NCBI RefSeq assembly: GCF_000319245.1
Contig: NC_019814.1
Coordinates: forward strand, 62,001 to 126,000
Direction of reading: 5' to 3'
DNA length: 64,000 nucleotides
From: Candidatus Kinetoplastibacterium blastocrithidii (ex Strigomonas culicis)
Lineage (GTDB): Bacteria; Pseudomonadota; Gammaproteobacteria; Burkholderiales; Burkholderiaceae_B
The position numbers were made by a program, and so were the translations under genes. The stretch's first letter is position 1. Each line of letters starts with the position of its first letter. Of this stretch, positions 39,476 through 49,470 are shown in pieces. Below the pieces are notes generated by a model. That model made no database searches, had not been told where the DNA came from, and saw only the letters and a list, made by a program, of their open reading frames with translations.

Positions 39476-40399
39476 TTGAACAATACAGTGACTTATTTAT
39501 ATATAAAATTTCGACAATTAAAAATCCTAATCCTGGAATTTATTTTTAAAAAATTATCCAGATTAAATGATGAATATAGAATAAAAATAAGCAGTATTTT
39601 CAAGTATATTATTTATATCCTTTTGAGGAAAAGAGTGAGGATAGCACGCAAGAATCTAAATGCTTGCTTCCCGCATTTAGATAAAAAAACGATAAAAAAT
39701 TTACTGCTCGAACACTGTAATGCAATAGCGCTATCAGTTATTGACAGGAGTATATTATGGTATGGAAAGCCAGAAAGGATAAAATCTATAGTTAGCATAG
39801 AAAACATAAATATCATTCAAGACCTAATCAACAATAAAAAAAAGGTTATGATACTTATGCCTCATTTATTAGGAATGGACGCTGCTGGCACTATATTAAG
39901 CTTAAATCTACAAACCATGGCATGCATATATAGACCATCCGGTGATAATGAATTAAACTATTTTGTTAAGAAAGGAAGGTCAAGATTTAACAATACCATA
40001 TTAATAGCTAATAAAAATAATATTAGAAAAATGATTAAGCATTTTTCAGAATATAGACCTGTAGTTTACCTGCCTGATATGGATTTTGGATCAAAACAAT
40101 CTATATTCGTTCCATTTTTTGGAATACAAACATCTACTCTAACTACAACTGCTCTTATAGCAAAAAAATGGGATGTTATAGTAGTGCCTATGACCCCTTA
40201 TATTGATACAAAAACTGGAAAATACAAAGTCATAATAATGGACCCCTTAAAAGATTTTCCGGGCAAGCTCTCAGTAGAAGAAGCTACTACTCTAATAAAT
40301 CAAAAAATAGAAACTTGGATAAGAAGAGCTCCATCTCAATATTATTGGATACATAGAAGGTTTAAGACAAGACCTAATGGACAAAAGAGCTTATACTAA
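39476..40399 (+). CDS. lpxL: Lipid A biosynthesis acyltransferase (LpxL/HtrB family)
   Basis: Adds a secondary acyl chain to KDO-lipid IVA at the inner membrane. The catalytic HX4D motif is H130-LLGM-D135 in LMPHLLGMDAAG, followed by YRPSGDNEL and YLPDMDFGSKQSIFVPFFG. The apparent start is a TTG with no Shine-Dalgarno; a GTG four codons later is equally possible. The usual N-terminal membrane helix is only weakly hydrophobic. It precedes dapF as in Bordetella. The acyl chain preference cannot be told from sequence. Confidence 0.88.
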   Translation: MNNTVTYLYIKFRQLKILILEFIFKKLSRLNDEYRIKISSIFKYIIYILLRKRVRIARKNLNACFPHLDKKTIKNLLLEHCNAIALSVIDRSILWYGKPERIKSIVSIENINIIQDLINNKKKVMILMPHLLGMDAAGTILSLNLQTMACIYRPSGDNELNYFVKKGRSRFNNTILIANKNNIRKMIKHFSEYRPVVYLPDMDFGSKQSIFVPFFGIQTSTLTTTALIAKKWDVIVVPMTPYIDTKTGKYKVIIMDPLKDFPGKLSVEEATTLINQKIETWIRRAPSQYYWIHRRFKTRPNGQKSLY

Positions 40400-40422
40400 T
40401 TTTGAAACAAGGAATTAAATAA

Positions 40423-41304
40423 ATGAAACTGGATTTCACAAAGATGCATGGCATAGGCAATGATTTTATAGTTATAAATGGAATAAATCAATCGGTAATG
40501 ATGACAACAGGACTTGCTAAGGCTCTTGCAGATAGAAATTTCGGTATAGGAGCAGATCAAATTCTATTAGTAGAAAAAACCAATAATAGTGGTGCTGACT
40601 TTCGATATAGAATATTCAATGCAGATGGTAGTGAAGTGGAGCACTGTGGTAATGGAGCAAGATGCTTTGTTAGATTCATACATAAAAATGGATTGTCATA
40701 TAAGAACCCTATAACAGCAGAAATATCAGGAGGAACAGTAATATCTCTATATGAAAATAATGATGGTTCAGTCATAGTTAACATGGGGGCTCCTAAATCA
40801 CTTCCTTTTGATAGTTCAAAATTGAAGTCAAAAATACAATCACATGAGATATTGTGGCAACTAGAATCAACAATTGGCACAAAGATATATTTTTCTGTAT
40901 TGTCTATACCTAACCCTCATGCAGTGATATATGTAGAAAAACTTAATGACAATTTTATTAAAGAAATAGGACCTTTTTTAGAATCTAATGTAATATTCTC
41001 ACAAGGAGTAAATGTTGGATTTGCACAAGTAAAAAATCGTAATAATATTTCACTGAGAGTTTACGAAAGAGGATCGGGAGAAACTTTATCCTGTGGTACT
41101 GGAGCATGTGCTGCTGTAGTCTCAGGAATTAGAAGAGGCTTATTAGATTCTCCAGTATATGTAAACACACGCGGCGGCACCCTATTAATATTTTTGGATG
41201 GGGAAAATATACAAATGCAAGGACCAGCTGAATTTGTATTTGATGGCGCTATAGACATAACCAAACTTTTGTCTCAAAGAGCTGCTATGAATAAATCTAT
41301 ATAG
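40423..41304 (+). CDS. dapF: Diaminopimelate epimerase
   Basis: Interconverts LL- and meso-diaminopimelate for lysine and peptidoglycan. The two catalytic cysteines are C75 in EHCGNGARC and C224 in SCGTGACAA. The 293-residue length is normal. AAGGAA precedes the ATG. It sits between lpxL and xerC; the DUF484 gene usually found before xerC is missing. Confidence 0.96.
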   Translation: MKLDFTKMHGIGNDFIVINGINQSVMMTTGLAKALADRNFGIGADQILLVEKTNNSGADFRYRIFNADGSEVEHCGNGARCFVRFIHKNGLSYKNPITAEISGGTVISLYENNDGSVIVNMGAPKSLPFDSSKLKSKIQSHEILWQLESTIGTKIYFSVLSIPNPHAVIYVEKLNDNFIKEIGPFLESNVIFSQGVNVGFAQVKNRNNISLRVYERGSGETLSCGTGACAAVVSGIRRGLLDSPVYVNTRGGTLLIFLDGENIQMQGPAEFVFDGAIDITKLLSQRAAMNKSI

Positions 41305-41345
41305 CACTTTCCTTATATTTCATAAAAAAACATAAAGGTGATTTA

Positions 41346-42332
41346 TTGATAAAAAATAAAGATTTTAAAAAAAATAATCTTAAGAAACCACTAAGTGATT
41401 GGTTGGTATACATTTATACCAATTTGCGCTATTCAAAGAATACCTTTGATAACTATAAACATGACCTATCTTTACTAAATGAATTCACAGGTGAAAACAA
41501 TATTTCTCTAGAGGAAGTAACCACAGAAAACGTGCGAAATTTTTTTGCAAAAAAACACTCCCAAGGCGTTGGTCCTAAAGGAATAGCAAGAACTTTGTCA
41601 GCATGGAGAAGTTTCTACAAGTGGTGGGGACCAAAAATTAATATGATGAGCAATCCAATATCCGGAATTCGTCCACCAAAAGCGACTCGTCCTTTACCAA
41701 AATCACTTTCAGTCGATCAGATAAAAAACTTGCTTGACATGAATGAGTATCAAGCAAATAAAACCTCTGATTGCATAATATTCCGTGATCAAGCTATTTT
41801 TGAATTATTGTACTCTAGCGGATTACGTTTATCTGAATTAATATCAATCGATATAAAATATGAATCTAATATAAACTATAAATCTACAAGTTGGATAAAC
41901 TTGAATCAATCAGAAATAATAGTTCTAGGAAAAGGAAACAAACAAAGAAAATTACCAATAGGTAATACTGCTCTAAACGCTATAAAGAAATGGATTGATT
42001 TGCGCGAGAAATTTGTATTAAAAACTAACTCGATAAATGATAGGCATGCCCTATTTCTTGGAATAAAAGGAAGAAGGATCTCACCTAGAGTTATTCAGAT
42101 GCAATTATTAAAACTGTCTAAAACATCAAATTTATGTATGCATATATCCCCTCATATGATCAGACATAGTTTCGCAAGTCATTTGCTACAATCCTCGCAA
42201 AACTTACGTGCTGTACAAGAGCTCTTGGGTCATAAAACAATATCAACAACCCAAATATACACGAAACTTGACTTCCAGCACTTGGCATCTGTATATGACA
42301 AAACACACCCAAGAGCAATAAGAAAAAAATAA
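41346..42332 (+). CDS. xerC: Tyrosine recombinase XerC
   Basis: Resolves chromosome dimers at dif with XerD. The N-terminal SAM-like DNA-binding domain (residues 15-105) is followed by the catalytic domain with R161 (GLRLSEL), K196 (GKGNKQRKLP), H270 and R273 (HMIRHSFASH), H296 (LGHKTISTTQ) and nucleophile Y305. The start is a TTG with AAAGGTGA upstream. The 328 residues are slightly above E. coli XerC (298). Its locus after dapF is the conserved one, so it is not an integrase of a mobile element. Confidence 0.92.
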   Translation: MIKNKDFKKNNLKKPLSDWLVYIYTNLRYSKNTFDNYKHDLSLLNEFTGENNISLEEVTTENVRNFFAKKHSQGVGPKGIARTLSAWRSFYKWWGPKINMMSNPISGIRPPKATRPLPKSLSVDQIKNLLDMNEYQANKTSDCIIFRDQAIFELLYSSGLRLSELISIDIKYESNINYKSTSWINLNQSEIIVLGKGNKQRKLPIGNTALNAIKKWIDLREKFVLKTNSINDRHALFLGIKGRRISPRVIQMQLLKLSKTSNLCMHISPHMIRHSFASHLLQSSQNLRAVQELLGHKTISTTQIYTKLDFQHLASVYDKTHPRAIRKK

Positions 42333-42482
42333 TCAAACTATATCAATAATTTTATAACCATTTTGATAAATTAAATTGACGCTTAATTTCTTATAACATA
42401 TGCTTATGGACTTGAACTAGTCTATGACAAATTAAATAAATATTGAATCAAGTCTGAAATTCGTTGATCTTGGTCATATTAA

Positions 42483-43571
42483 ATGTCTTCATATAGCTAT
42501 AGTGTACATATCAATACACTATCTAACTCAATAGAGAATATAGTTATGGCACCTTATAGAGATTTAAATAATATGATACCAGTAACAATAATTACTGGAT
42601 TTTTAGGCGCTGGGAAAACTACTTTAATAAAAAATATTCTATATAAATTAAAAGATTACCAACTTGCTATTATAGAAAATGAATTTGGACCTGAAAGCAT
42701 CGACAATGAACTATTATTTCAAAATTCAAAAGAAGAAATTATAGAATTATCTAATGGTTGTATATGTTGTTCTATACGTGGTGATCTGGTTAAAACTTTA
42801 AATGATCTCAAAACAAAAAAGTTAAATAAATCGTTAAATTTTGACCATGTTATAATAGAAACAACTGGCATAGCAAACCCAGGGCCAATTTGTCAAACGT
42901 TCTTTATTGATAATGATATAGCTAATTATTATAGATTAGATTCTGTAGTTGCTTTAGTAGATGCTAAGCATGGTATCGATACATTAAAAAATCAAATAGA
43001 GGCACAAAAACAAATAGGCTTTGCCGATCGAATTCTAGTGTCAAAATCTGATTTGGTTGATGATAAAGAATTTAATTTGCTAAAAAAACACTTAATAAAA
43101 ATAAATCCAAGATCCCCTATAAAAAAGACAAATTATGGAGATATAAACATAGAGGATATATTGAATATTAATGGCTTTAATTTAAATGATGCACTGGATA
43201 TAAACTCAGAATTTATAAACCAAGAAGAACATATCTGTTCTGAAGATTGTCATCATAATAACGAGATAAGTTCGTTTGTTTTTTTATCAAATAAGCCATT
43301 TTGTTCTAAAAAATTAGAAATAGTTCTGAGCTATCTTACAGAAAAATATGGTCCTAATATGTTGAGGTACAAAGGCATTCTGTATATGCATGACACAAAC
43401 AAACGCATTATACTCCAGGGAGTTCATATGCTAATGGGAGCAGAACAAGGTAATGAATGGGAGTCCGCACAAAAACCAAATACAAAAATAGTTTTTATAG
43501 GTCATAAATTACCCAGAGAACTATTTGTAGAAAAGTTAAATGAATGCACTATGGATATTAGTGAAATTTAA
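42483..43571 (+). CDS. CobW/COG0523 family GTPase (metallochaperone)
   Basis: G3E GTPase thought to deliver metal, often zinc, to target proteins. Walker A GFLGAGKT (residues 39-46), the metal-binding CxCC motif NGCICCSIRGD (C93, C95, C96), SKSDLVDD and a histidine/cysteine cluster CSEDCHHNNE near residue 255 are present. The C-terminal CobW domain follows. Family members usually start near MIPVTIITGFLG, so the ATG at 42573 or the one at 42546 may be the true start. It lies just before dksA. The metal is not certain. Confidence 0.85.
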   Translation: MSSYSYSVHINTLSNSIENIVMAPYRDLNNMIPVTIITGFLGAGKTTLIKNILYKLKDYQLAIIENEFGPESIDNELLFQNSKEEIIELSNGCICCSIRGDLVKTLNDLKTKKLNKSLNFDHVIIETTGIANPGPICQTFFIDNDIANYYRLDSVVALVDAKHGIDTLKNQIEAQKQIGFADRILVSKSDLVDDKEFNLLKKHLIKINPRSPIKKTNYGDINIEDILNINGFNLNDALDINSEFINQEEHICSEDCHHNNEISSFVFLSNKPFCSKKLEIVLSYLTEKYGPNMLRYKGILYMHDTNKRIILQGVHMLMGAEQGNEWESAQKPNTKIVFIGHKLPRELFVEKLNECTMDISEI

Positions 43572-43625
43572 TACTATGAACTTTAGTTAAAGTAATCGCT
43601 TGTTTCTAATAGCATTAAATTATTA

Positions 43626-44102
43626 ATGGGTACCTTTAATATGAAAAATAATGATAAAAATATAAATAAATATGCTCCAAATGGAAGAAATAACAATTTT
43701 TTAAGTGAAAACTATATTCTTTCGATGTCAGAAGAGGATTACATGAATGATGTTCAACTGTCATTTTTTAAAAATAAACTTAAACAATTAGAGCAAGAAA
43801 TTTTATTAAAAGCAGAGGAAACTACTGAATACCTAAGAGAAACTCAATTTGTACCAGACCCTGCCGATAGAGCTACTATAGAGGAAGAACATACGATCGA
43901 ACTAAGAACTAGAGACAGAGAACGCAAATTATTGAAAAAAATACAGAAATCAATTTCTAGAATAGAGACTGGTGAATATGGCTGGTGTGAAGAGACAGGT
44001 GAACCTATAGGAATACCTAGACTCTTAGCAAGACCAACTGCAACTTTATCTCTAGAGGCGCAAGAAAGAAGAGAAATGCGACAAAAACTATATGGTGGAT
44101 AG
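43626..44102 (+). CDS. dksA: DksA-type RNA polymerase-binding transcription factor
   Basis: Binds the RNA polymerase secondary channel with ppGpp to adjust rRNA and amino-acid promoters. The coiled coil with the tip region FVPDPADRATIEEEH carries the DxxDxA acidic motif. The zinc-finger region reads GWCEETGEPIGIPRLLARPTATLSLEAQ. Only the first of the four zinc cysteines remains, the others being T, S and A, a pattern shared by many betaproteobacterial DksA proteins. The N-terminal 30 residues are variable and Asn-rich. It precedes hslV. Confidence 0.92.
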   Translation: MGTFNMKNNDKNINKYAPNGRNNNFLSENYILSMSEEDYMNDVQLSFFKNKLKQLEQEILLKAEETTEYLRETQFVPDPADRATIEEEHTIELRTRDRERKLLKKIQKSISRIETGEYGWCEETGEPIGIPRLLARPTATLSLEAQERREMRQKLYGG

Positions 44103-44217
44103 TAATCTTATACTCTTTTATAAGCATCATATTCTTAAATTTAAATATGAATTTCCCTTATGACTTTCAAGTTTTTGGAAGTATGCTGACTAGTTATATA
44201 TTAAATATGGAGGTTTT

Positions 44218-44757
44218 ATGGAATCGTTTCATGCTACGACCATAATATGTGCCCGTCGTGGCAATAAAGTTGCATTGGGTGGTGATGGACAAGTAACCAT
44301 GGGCAATATAGTGATAAAAGGCACAGCAAGAAAAATTCTACGTCTTCACAAAGATACAGTGCTGGCTGGTTTTGCTGGAGCCACAGCGGATGCTTTCACA
44401 CTACAAGAATTATTTGAAGCAAAGTTAGACAAGCATCAGGGCAATCTAATAAGATCTGCTGTAGAAATGACCAAAGACTGGCGTACAGATAGGATTCTAA
44501 GACGTCTAGAAGCTATGCTAATAGTAGCCGATATAGAACATACTTTAGTGCTTACTGGTAATGGTGATGTTCTTGAACCAGAACATGGTATAGCTGCTAT
44601 AGGATCTGGTGGAGCCTATGCACATGCAGCGGCTATGGGGTTAATTTCTAACACAGAATTATCTCCGTTAGACATAGTAAAAAAATCGCTAATGATTGCA
44701 TCAGAATTATGCATATACACTAATGGTAACCATATCATTGAAACTTTAGATAATTAA
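44218..44757 (+). CDS. hslV: HslV, ATP-dependent protease peptidase subunit
   Basis: Threonine protease of the HslUV (ClpYQ) proteasome-like complex. After removal of MESFHA the catalytic threonine T7 leads [21 protein letters not shown], as in the family, and [11 protein letters not shown] follows near the end. A strong GGAGG stands before the ATG. The 179-residue length is normal. It is transcribed with hslU; no heat-shock (sigma-32) promoter could be recognised. Confidence 0.96.
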   Translation: MESFHATTIICARRGNKVALGGDGQVTMGNIVIKGTARKILRLHKDTVLAGFAGATADAFTLQELFEAKLDKHQGNLIRSAVEMTKDWRTDRILRRLEAMLIVADIEHTLVLTGNGDVLEPEHGIAAIGSGGAYAHAAAMGLISNTELSPLDIVKKSLMIASELCIYTNGNHIIETLDN

Positions 44758-44807
44758 TTGCTATTACTCAAATAATTACATACTATTAATAAGGAAGGAA
44801 TTAAGAC

Positions 44808-46139
44808 ATGTCAGCTTCAAGTATGACACCAAGAGAAATAGTTCTTGAACTGGACAAGTATATTGTTGGACAGAATCGCGCCAAAAAATCTGTAGCGATA
44901 GCATTAAGGAATCGTTGGCGAAGACAACAAGTACCAGAGAACTTGCGTCAAGAGATATATCCAAAAAATATTTTGATGATAGGACCAACTGGTGTTGGCA
45001 AAACTGAAATAGCACGCAGATTAGCAAAATTGGTTAATGCCCCTTTCATTAAGATAGAAGCTACTAAATTTACCGAGGTTGGATATGTAGGTAGAGATGT
45101 AGATACTATAATTAGAGACTTAGTAGAACATTCTATAAAACAAACTAGAGAAATAGAAATACTATCGATCAGATCTCAGGCTGAAGATTCTGCTGAGAAT
45201 CGTATCCTAGATATACTAATCCCTAATTCCAGATTAGATGAAGAATCAGATCAAATTAATGAAAATAATACAAGACAAACATTTAGGAAACGTTTGAGAG
45301 AAGGAAGACTAGATAATCTAGAAATAGAAATAGAAGTTAACGCTACAACACCACAATTCGATATAATGACTCCTCCAGGCATGGAAGAAATAGCAGATCA
45401 ATTAAAAAATGTTTTTGCTGGAATTGCTAGTGAAAAGAAAAAACAAAAAAAAGTAAAAATAAAAGAAGCTTTTAAGATTTTTGTAGAAGAGGAGTCTTCA
45501 AAAAGAATTAATGAAGATGATATAAGATTTAATGCTATAAGAAATGTAGAGCAAAATGGGATTGTATTCCTAGATGAGATAGATAAAATTGCAACAAGGA
45601 ATAGATCTGACAATGCAGAAGTTTCTAGACTTGGCGTTCAAAGAGATTTGCTTCCTCTAGTTGAAGGAACGGCTGTAAATACTAGATATGGCATAGTAAA
45701 AACTGATCATATCTTGTTTATTGCATCAGGAGCATTCCATTTATCAAGACCATCAGATCTTATACCAGAATTACAGGGACGATTTCCAATAAGAGTAGAA
45801 CTGAATTCCTTATCTATAGAGGACTTTTCCCATATACTATGTGATACAAATGTATCTCTTACTAAACAATATTCGGCTTTAATGGAAACAGAGAATGTAA
45901 AACTTGATTTTCAAAAAGATGGGATAATTAAAATAGCAGAACTAGCATCTTCTGTTAATGAGCGAACAGAAGATATAGGAGCTAGACGACTATATACCTT
46001 AATGGAGAAACTTCTAGAAGAACTGTCTTTTGATGCTTCTAGTTCCAGCGGAAAAACTATAGCAATTGATTCGGCCTATGTTGAACAACAATTAAAGGAA
46101 ATAGTACTAAATCAGGACTTGTCTAGGTATATTTTATAA
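44808..46139 (+). CDS. hslU: HslU, ATP-dependent protease ATPase subunit
   Basis: AAA+ unfoldase that feeds HslV. Walker A GPTGVGKT (residues 59-66), Walker B region [13 protein letters not shown], sensor 2 [12 protein letters not shown] and the C-terminal DLSRYIL that docks into HslV are intact. The intermediate I-domain (about residues 115-235) is lysine-rich. The 443-residue length equals E. coli HslU. AAGGAAGGAA precedes the ATG. Its end is followed by a bidirectional terminator. Confidence 0.96.
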   Translation: MSASSMTPREIVLELDKYIVGQNRAKKSVAIALRNRWRRQQVPENLRQEIYPKNILMIGPTGVGKTEIARRLAKLVNAPFIKIEATKFTEVGYVGRDVDTIIRDLVEHSIKQTREIEILSIRSQAEDSAENRILDILIPNSRLDEESDQINENNTRQTFRKRLREGRLDNLEIEIEVNATTPQFDIMTPPGMEEIADQLKNVFAGIASEKKKQKKVKIKEAFKIFVEEESSKRINEDDIRFNAIRNVEQNGIVFLDEIDKIATRNRSDNAEVSRLGVQRDLLPLVEGTAVNTRYGIVKTDHILFIASGAFHLSRPSDLIPELQGRFPIRVELNSLSIEDFSHILCDTNVSLTKQYSALMETENVKLDFQKDGIIKIAELASSVNERTEDIGARRLYTLMEKLLEELSFDASSSSGKTIAIDSAYVEQQLKEIVLNQDLSRYIL

Positions 46140-46148
46140 AAAAAACAG

Positions 46149-46185
46149 AAAGTGATAATGTATTGTACGATCATTATCACTTTTA
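46149..46185. terminator. Bidirectional terminator between hslU and ybeD
   Basis: AAAGTGATAATG at 46149-46160 pairs perfectly with CATTATCACTTT at 46172-46183, a 12-bp stem with an 11-base loop. T bases follow on the plus strand and a C-T-G-T6-like run follows on the minus strand. Position between convergent hslU and ybeD suits termination of both. Confidence 0.85.
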
Positions 46186-46206
46186 ACTATACAATAATCT
46201 ATAAAA

Positions 46207-46476
46207 TCACAAAATGAAAAACACTTTAGGAGATGCGTATAACAATTTATATATATTATCAAAATGATCTCTAGATACAACATTAACATTTAAGGTCAAA
46301 CTAACATATTTCCCAGACTTGCTTATAATTAAATTGTCATGTGAATAATCTATGTTGATATCAGAAGAGTTTAATATACTAAATATATCATCAGCAAATC
46401 CAGGATCATTCTTCCCAATAATTTTAACTGGAAAATTATTGGGATAAATATCACTTATTGATTCATATGTAGTCAT
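46207..46476 (-). CDS. ybeD: YbeD/DUF493 family protein
   Basis: An 89-residue ACT-like-fold protein. IYPNNFPVKIIGKNDPGF matches the family start and YVSLTLNVNVVSRDHFDNIYKLL the central segment. Function is not established. In Bordetella-type genomes it lies between dacA/dacC and lipB-lipA; here hslU follows instead, so lipBA are missing from this locus. It is 12 bases after dacA and probably co-transcribed. Confidence 0.82.
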   Translation of the reverse strand: MTTYESISDIYPNNFPVKIIGKNDPGFADDIFSILNSSDINIDYSHDNLIISKSGKYVSLTLNVNVVSRDHFDNIYKLLYASPKVFFIL

Positions 46477-46488
46477 AAATAAACTTAA

Positions 46489-47742
46489 CTAATTTCCAAA
46501 CCAGCGTCTTATCATATCTTTAACTCTTCCAAATAAACCAGCTCTATTAACACTATTCTGTATTCTTAGGTTGATGGTTTTTAATATTTGATTGTCTAAA
46601 CTAAATTGCAAGACCCCAACAATCTGATCCTTATACAACGGAGCGATTAATGGCTCAATCCTCTCCATTACCAATTTTACATCTCCTGCTCTACCTCTAG
46701 GAACAGATAACCACAACTGATCTCTTGGTCTAAGATTGGTTTTTTCAGATACTCCTTCCCAAACTCTAGCCTCTAATGATCTTGAATCTTTATCTTCAAA
46801 CATAGCTATAGTATCAAAATTCTGAAATCCCCAGTTTAAAAGCCTTAAACTTTCTTCAGTTCTTATAGCTTCATTGTTAGCACCCAATAATACTGCTAGT
46901 ATACGGCGATCTCCCCTCAGCGCTGTAGAAACAAGGCAGTATCCAGCCGTATCTGTATGTCCAGTTTTTAAACCATCTACAGATGAATCAGACCATAATA
47001 AACGATTACGATTTGTCTGAGTTATACCATTATAAGTAAATTCTTTTTGTTTATAATAATGTAAGAAAGATTCATGCTTTTTTAAAAAATTTATTGATAA
47101 TAAAGCAAGATCACGAGCAGTGGTCAAATGACATGGATCAGGTAAGCCAGTAACATTAGTGAAATTACTGCTATTCATGCCAATTTTTTTTGCTTCACGA
47201 TTCATTAAATAAACAAATGAATCCTCGTCCCCGCTCATAGACTCAGCTAAAGCAATAGAGGCATCATTACCTGATTGTACAATCATGCCCTGTAATAAAT
47301 CATTAATGGAGACTTTTTTATTTGGTTCTAGAAACATTCTAGAACCAACAGTTCTCCAAGCTTTCTCAGATACAACAACATTATGATCTATATCTAAACG
47401 CTTATCTTCTATCGCTCCAAATATCAAATAAGCCGTCATGATTTTTGTTAAAGAAGCAGGCTCAACTTTCAAGTCTGGGTTAGAAGAGGCAAGTACTTGT
47501 TCACTATTCACATCTATAATGATCCATGACCTAGAAGATATCTTTGGTTTAGGTAAAAATGAAACATTACTAACAGGAATTGATAATTTATCAGCATCTT
47601 TATAAATTGATAAAATGCTATCTACCTTATCATTATCTGATCTTACAGACAAATATGAGCTCATTAAAATTATTAAAGAGACTGATAAAATAAGTCTTGA
47701 AATGAAACTTAACAGATATTTAATTTTTAAAAACATATTCAT
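46489..47742 (-). CDS. dacA: D-alanyl-D-alanine carboxypeptidase (PBP5/6 type)
   Basis: Trims the terminal D-alanine of peptidoglycan stem peptides in the periplasm. Active-site motifs: SLTK (S97, K100), SGN (157-159) and KTG (259-261). The N-terminal signal anchor (about residues 10-32) and the C-terminal beta domain are present. The last residues NRAGLFGRVKDMIRRWFGN form an amphipathic basic helix that holds the enzyme to the membrane. The 417-residue length is normal. Confidence 0.94.
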   Translation of the reverse strand: MNMFLKIKYLLSFISRLILSVSLIILMSSYLSVRSDNDKVDSILSIYKDADKLSIPVSNVSFLPKPKISSRSWIIIDVNSEQVLASSNPDLKVEPASLTKIMTAYLIFGAIEDKRLDIDHNVVVSEKAWRTVGSRMFLEPNKKVSINDLLQGMIVQSGNDASIALAESMSGDEDSFVYLMNREAKKIGMNSSNFTNVTGLPDPCHLTTARDLALLSINFLKKHESFLHYYKQKEFTYNGITQTNRNRLLWSDSSVDGLKTGHTDTAGYCLVSTALRGDRRILAVLLGANNEAIRTEESLRLLNWGFQNFDTIAMFEDKDSRSLEARVWEGVSEKTNLRPRDQLWLSVPRGRAGDVKLVMERIEPLIAPLYKDQIVGVLQFSLDNQILKTINLRIQNSVNRAGLFGRVKDMIRRWFGN

Positions 47743-47835
47743 CAGTTAATATGAGATTTAATAAGTTACACCTATAAAGTACATTTATGCACCCGATAAG
47801 CATCTAACAAAAACAATGTTGAAATTATAAAATAA

Positions 47836-48498
47836 TCAGCAAGAAGACGACACATTAATACTTAGGTAAGATGCTACTATTCGTCGTAATATTAACAACC
47901 TTCCATGAAAAAAATGAGTACAAGATGGGATCATAACAATAGGCAAAGATTTTGGTCTAATCCATTCTAATAACTCATCAAAAGGCACTACTTCATCATC
48001 TTCCCCATGAATTATTAAACTATTATCCGGCAAAGAAACTTTTTTAAACTCAAAACGATGTACGGCAGATCCGATAAGGATTAAAGATTTATATAAACTG
48101 TATTTATTATTGTGCAATAGGGAAGAATATACTTGTGCCGCCACAGCAGAACCAAAGGAAAAGCCAGCCAACATTATAGGCAATTTTGATAGTTCTGGAT
48201 AAATCAAGTGTATCTGTGACAACAAATAAAGCATATCTTCTGTCTCCCCAATGGCATTATCAAAAGCACCATCAGACTTACCAACACCTCTAAAATTTGG
48301 TCGTACAGAAACCAACCCTCTATCAGAGCACTCGCTTGCAACAGTTGTCACTATCTTATTATCGCGAGAACCACCATATAATGGATGAGGGTGTAATACA
48401 AGAGCCAACCCAAGGATCTCTCCTAACGGCCACTCTATAGCACAGTCTATATTTCTAGACTTGCCGCCAAAACAAATTTTTTCAAATCTTGAGCCCAT
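47836..48498 (-). CDS. Alpha/beta hydrolase (dienelactone-hydrolase-like)
   Basis: Serine hydrolase fold with nucleophile elbow GFSFGSAVAA, acid residue region IIHGEDDEVVPFDEL and catalytic histidine near CTHFFHGRL. LHPHPLYGGSRDNKIV and RPNFRGVGKSDG are typical of the COG2945-type hydrolases common in betaproteobacteria. The substrate is unknown. The frame opens at a TTG at 48519 with no ribosome site; the ATG at 48498 gives MGSRFEKICFGG, matching relatives, and is preferred. It sits alone upstream of dacA. Confidence 0.8.
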   Translation of the reverse strand: MGSRFEKICFGGKSRNIDCAIEWPLGEILGLALVLHPHPLYGGSRDNKIVTTVASECSDRGLVSVRPNFRGVGKSDGAFDNAIGETEDMLYLLSQIHLIYPELSKLPIMLAGFSFGSAVAAQVYSSLLHNNKYSLYKSLILIGSAVHRFEFKKVSLPDNSLIIHGEDDEVVPFDELLEWIRPKSLPIVMIPSCTHFFHGRLLILRRIVASYLSINVSSSC

Positions 48499-48665
48499 AA
48501 GAATAACAAAAAATATCAATATCTAAGTTGAGCATTATATATCAATGAACATAAAATATCTTATAATAATAATCGCAAATGGACAATTAATTTTATATTT
48601 TAAATTTCTATATAACATGTGTTATATAGAAATAATACTATATTAAGCAAGGTTACAATTTATAT

Positions 48666-49469
48666 ATGCTAGAAAGCTACAAAAATCTTACTGCTGATGG
48701 CATAGTCGAGAAATTAAAAAAATATCTTACAAGTTTCAAAAAAATATCTTGGAAAGAATCAACAGGGTCTACTAATTCGGACTTAATTTCTCTTATAAAA
48801 AATAATAGTGTTACAATACCATGTCTATTAGGGGCAAATCACCAATATAATGGCAGAGGAAGAAATGGTAAAACCTGGGTAGATGACTTTAAATCAACGC
48901 TAATGTTTTCTTGTGCTTTTAATTTTCATGAATCTAATATAGACTTAAGCATGCTACCTATCATTATAGGAATGGCTACATGTGAATCTTTGCAAGAACT
49001 ATCTCATACGAGAGAAATAGGTCTAAAATGGCCAAATGATATATACTGGAGAAATAAAAAACTGTCTGGTATTTTGATAGAAATCATTAAAAATAATAAT
49101 ATAGTTATAGGGATAGGAATAAATATAGATAATACAGATAAATTATCAGGAAGAATAGATAGAGAAATAACTAGCTGGAAACAAATTATTAATAGTTATT
49201 TATCTATCAATGATTTTATAGATATAATACGTTCATTATCTTTATCTTGGCTAAAATCTATAAAATTGTTAGAAACATGTGAATCATCATCAATTATTAA
49301 ACAATTTCATAAAGTAGACGTTTTATACGGCATACCTGTTACAATTGAAAATCATGATACCAAAATACATGGTATCGCTTGTGGGATAAATCATAAAGGA
49401 TGTCTAGTTGTAAAAACAGCTACTGACACTCATATTGCACATATTGGCAACGTCTCTGTTAAATTTTAA
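48666..49469 (+). CDS. birA: Biotin--[acetyl-CoA-carboxylase] ligase
   Basis: Attaches biotin to the carboxyl carrier protein of acetyl-CoA carboxylase. The biotin/ATP motif GRGRNGKTW, the KWPNDIYW segment with KLSGILIEI and a C-terminal SH3-like domain are seen. The 267-residue product lacks the E. coli N-terminal repressor domain, so it is a ligase only. It is one base before coaX, the usual birA-coaX pair of betaproteobacteria. Confidence 0.92.
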   Translation: MLESYKNLTADGIVEKLKKYLTSFKKISWKESTGSTNSDLISLIKNNSVTIPCLLGANHQYNGRGRNGKTWVDDFKSTLMFSCAFNFHESNIDLSMLPIIIGMATCESLQELSHTREIGLKWPNDIYWRNKKLSGILIEIIKNNNIVIGIGINIDNTDKLSGRIDREITSWKQIINSYLSINDFIDIIRSLSLSWLKSIKLLETCESSSIIKQFHKVDVLYGIPVTIENHDTKIHGIACGINHKGCLVVKTATDTHIAHIGNVSVKF

Positions 49470-49470
49470 T

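Noticed and set aside
41346-42332. Tyrosine recombinase as sign of an integrated mobile element
   Set aside because: Sequence, length and position after dapF are those of housekeeping XerC; no attachment sites or phage genes nearby.
42483-43571. Long N-terminal extension of the CobW protein as a possible targeting sequence
   Set aside because: The extra 30 residues are polar and AT-encoded with no signal features; internal ATGs at 42546 and 42573 fit the family start better, so it is likely an over-long frame.
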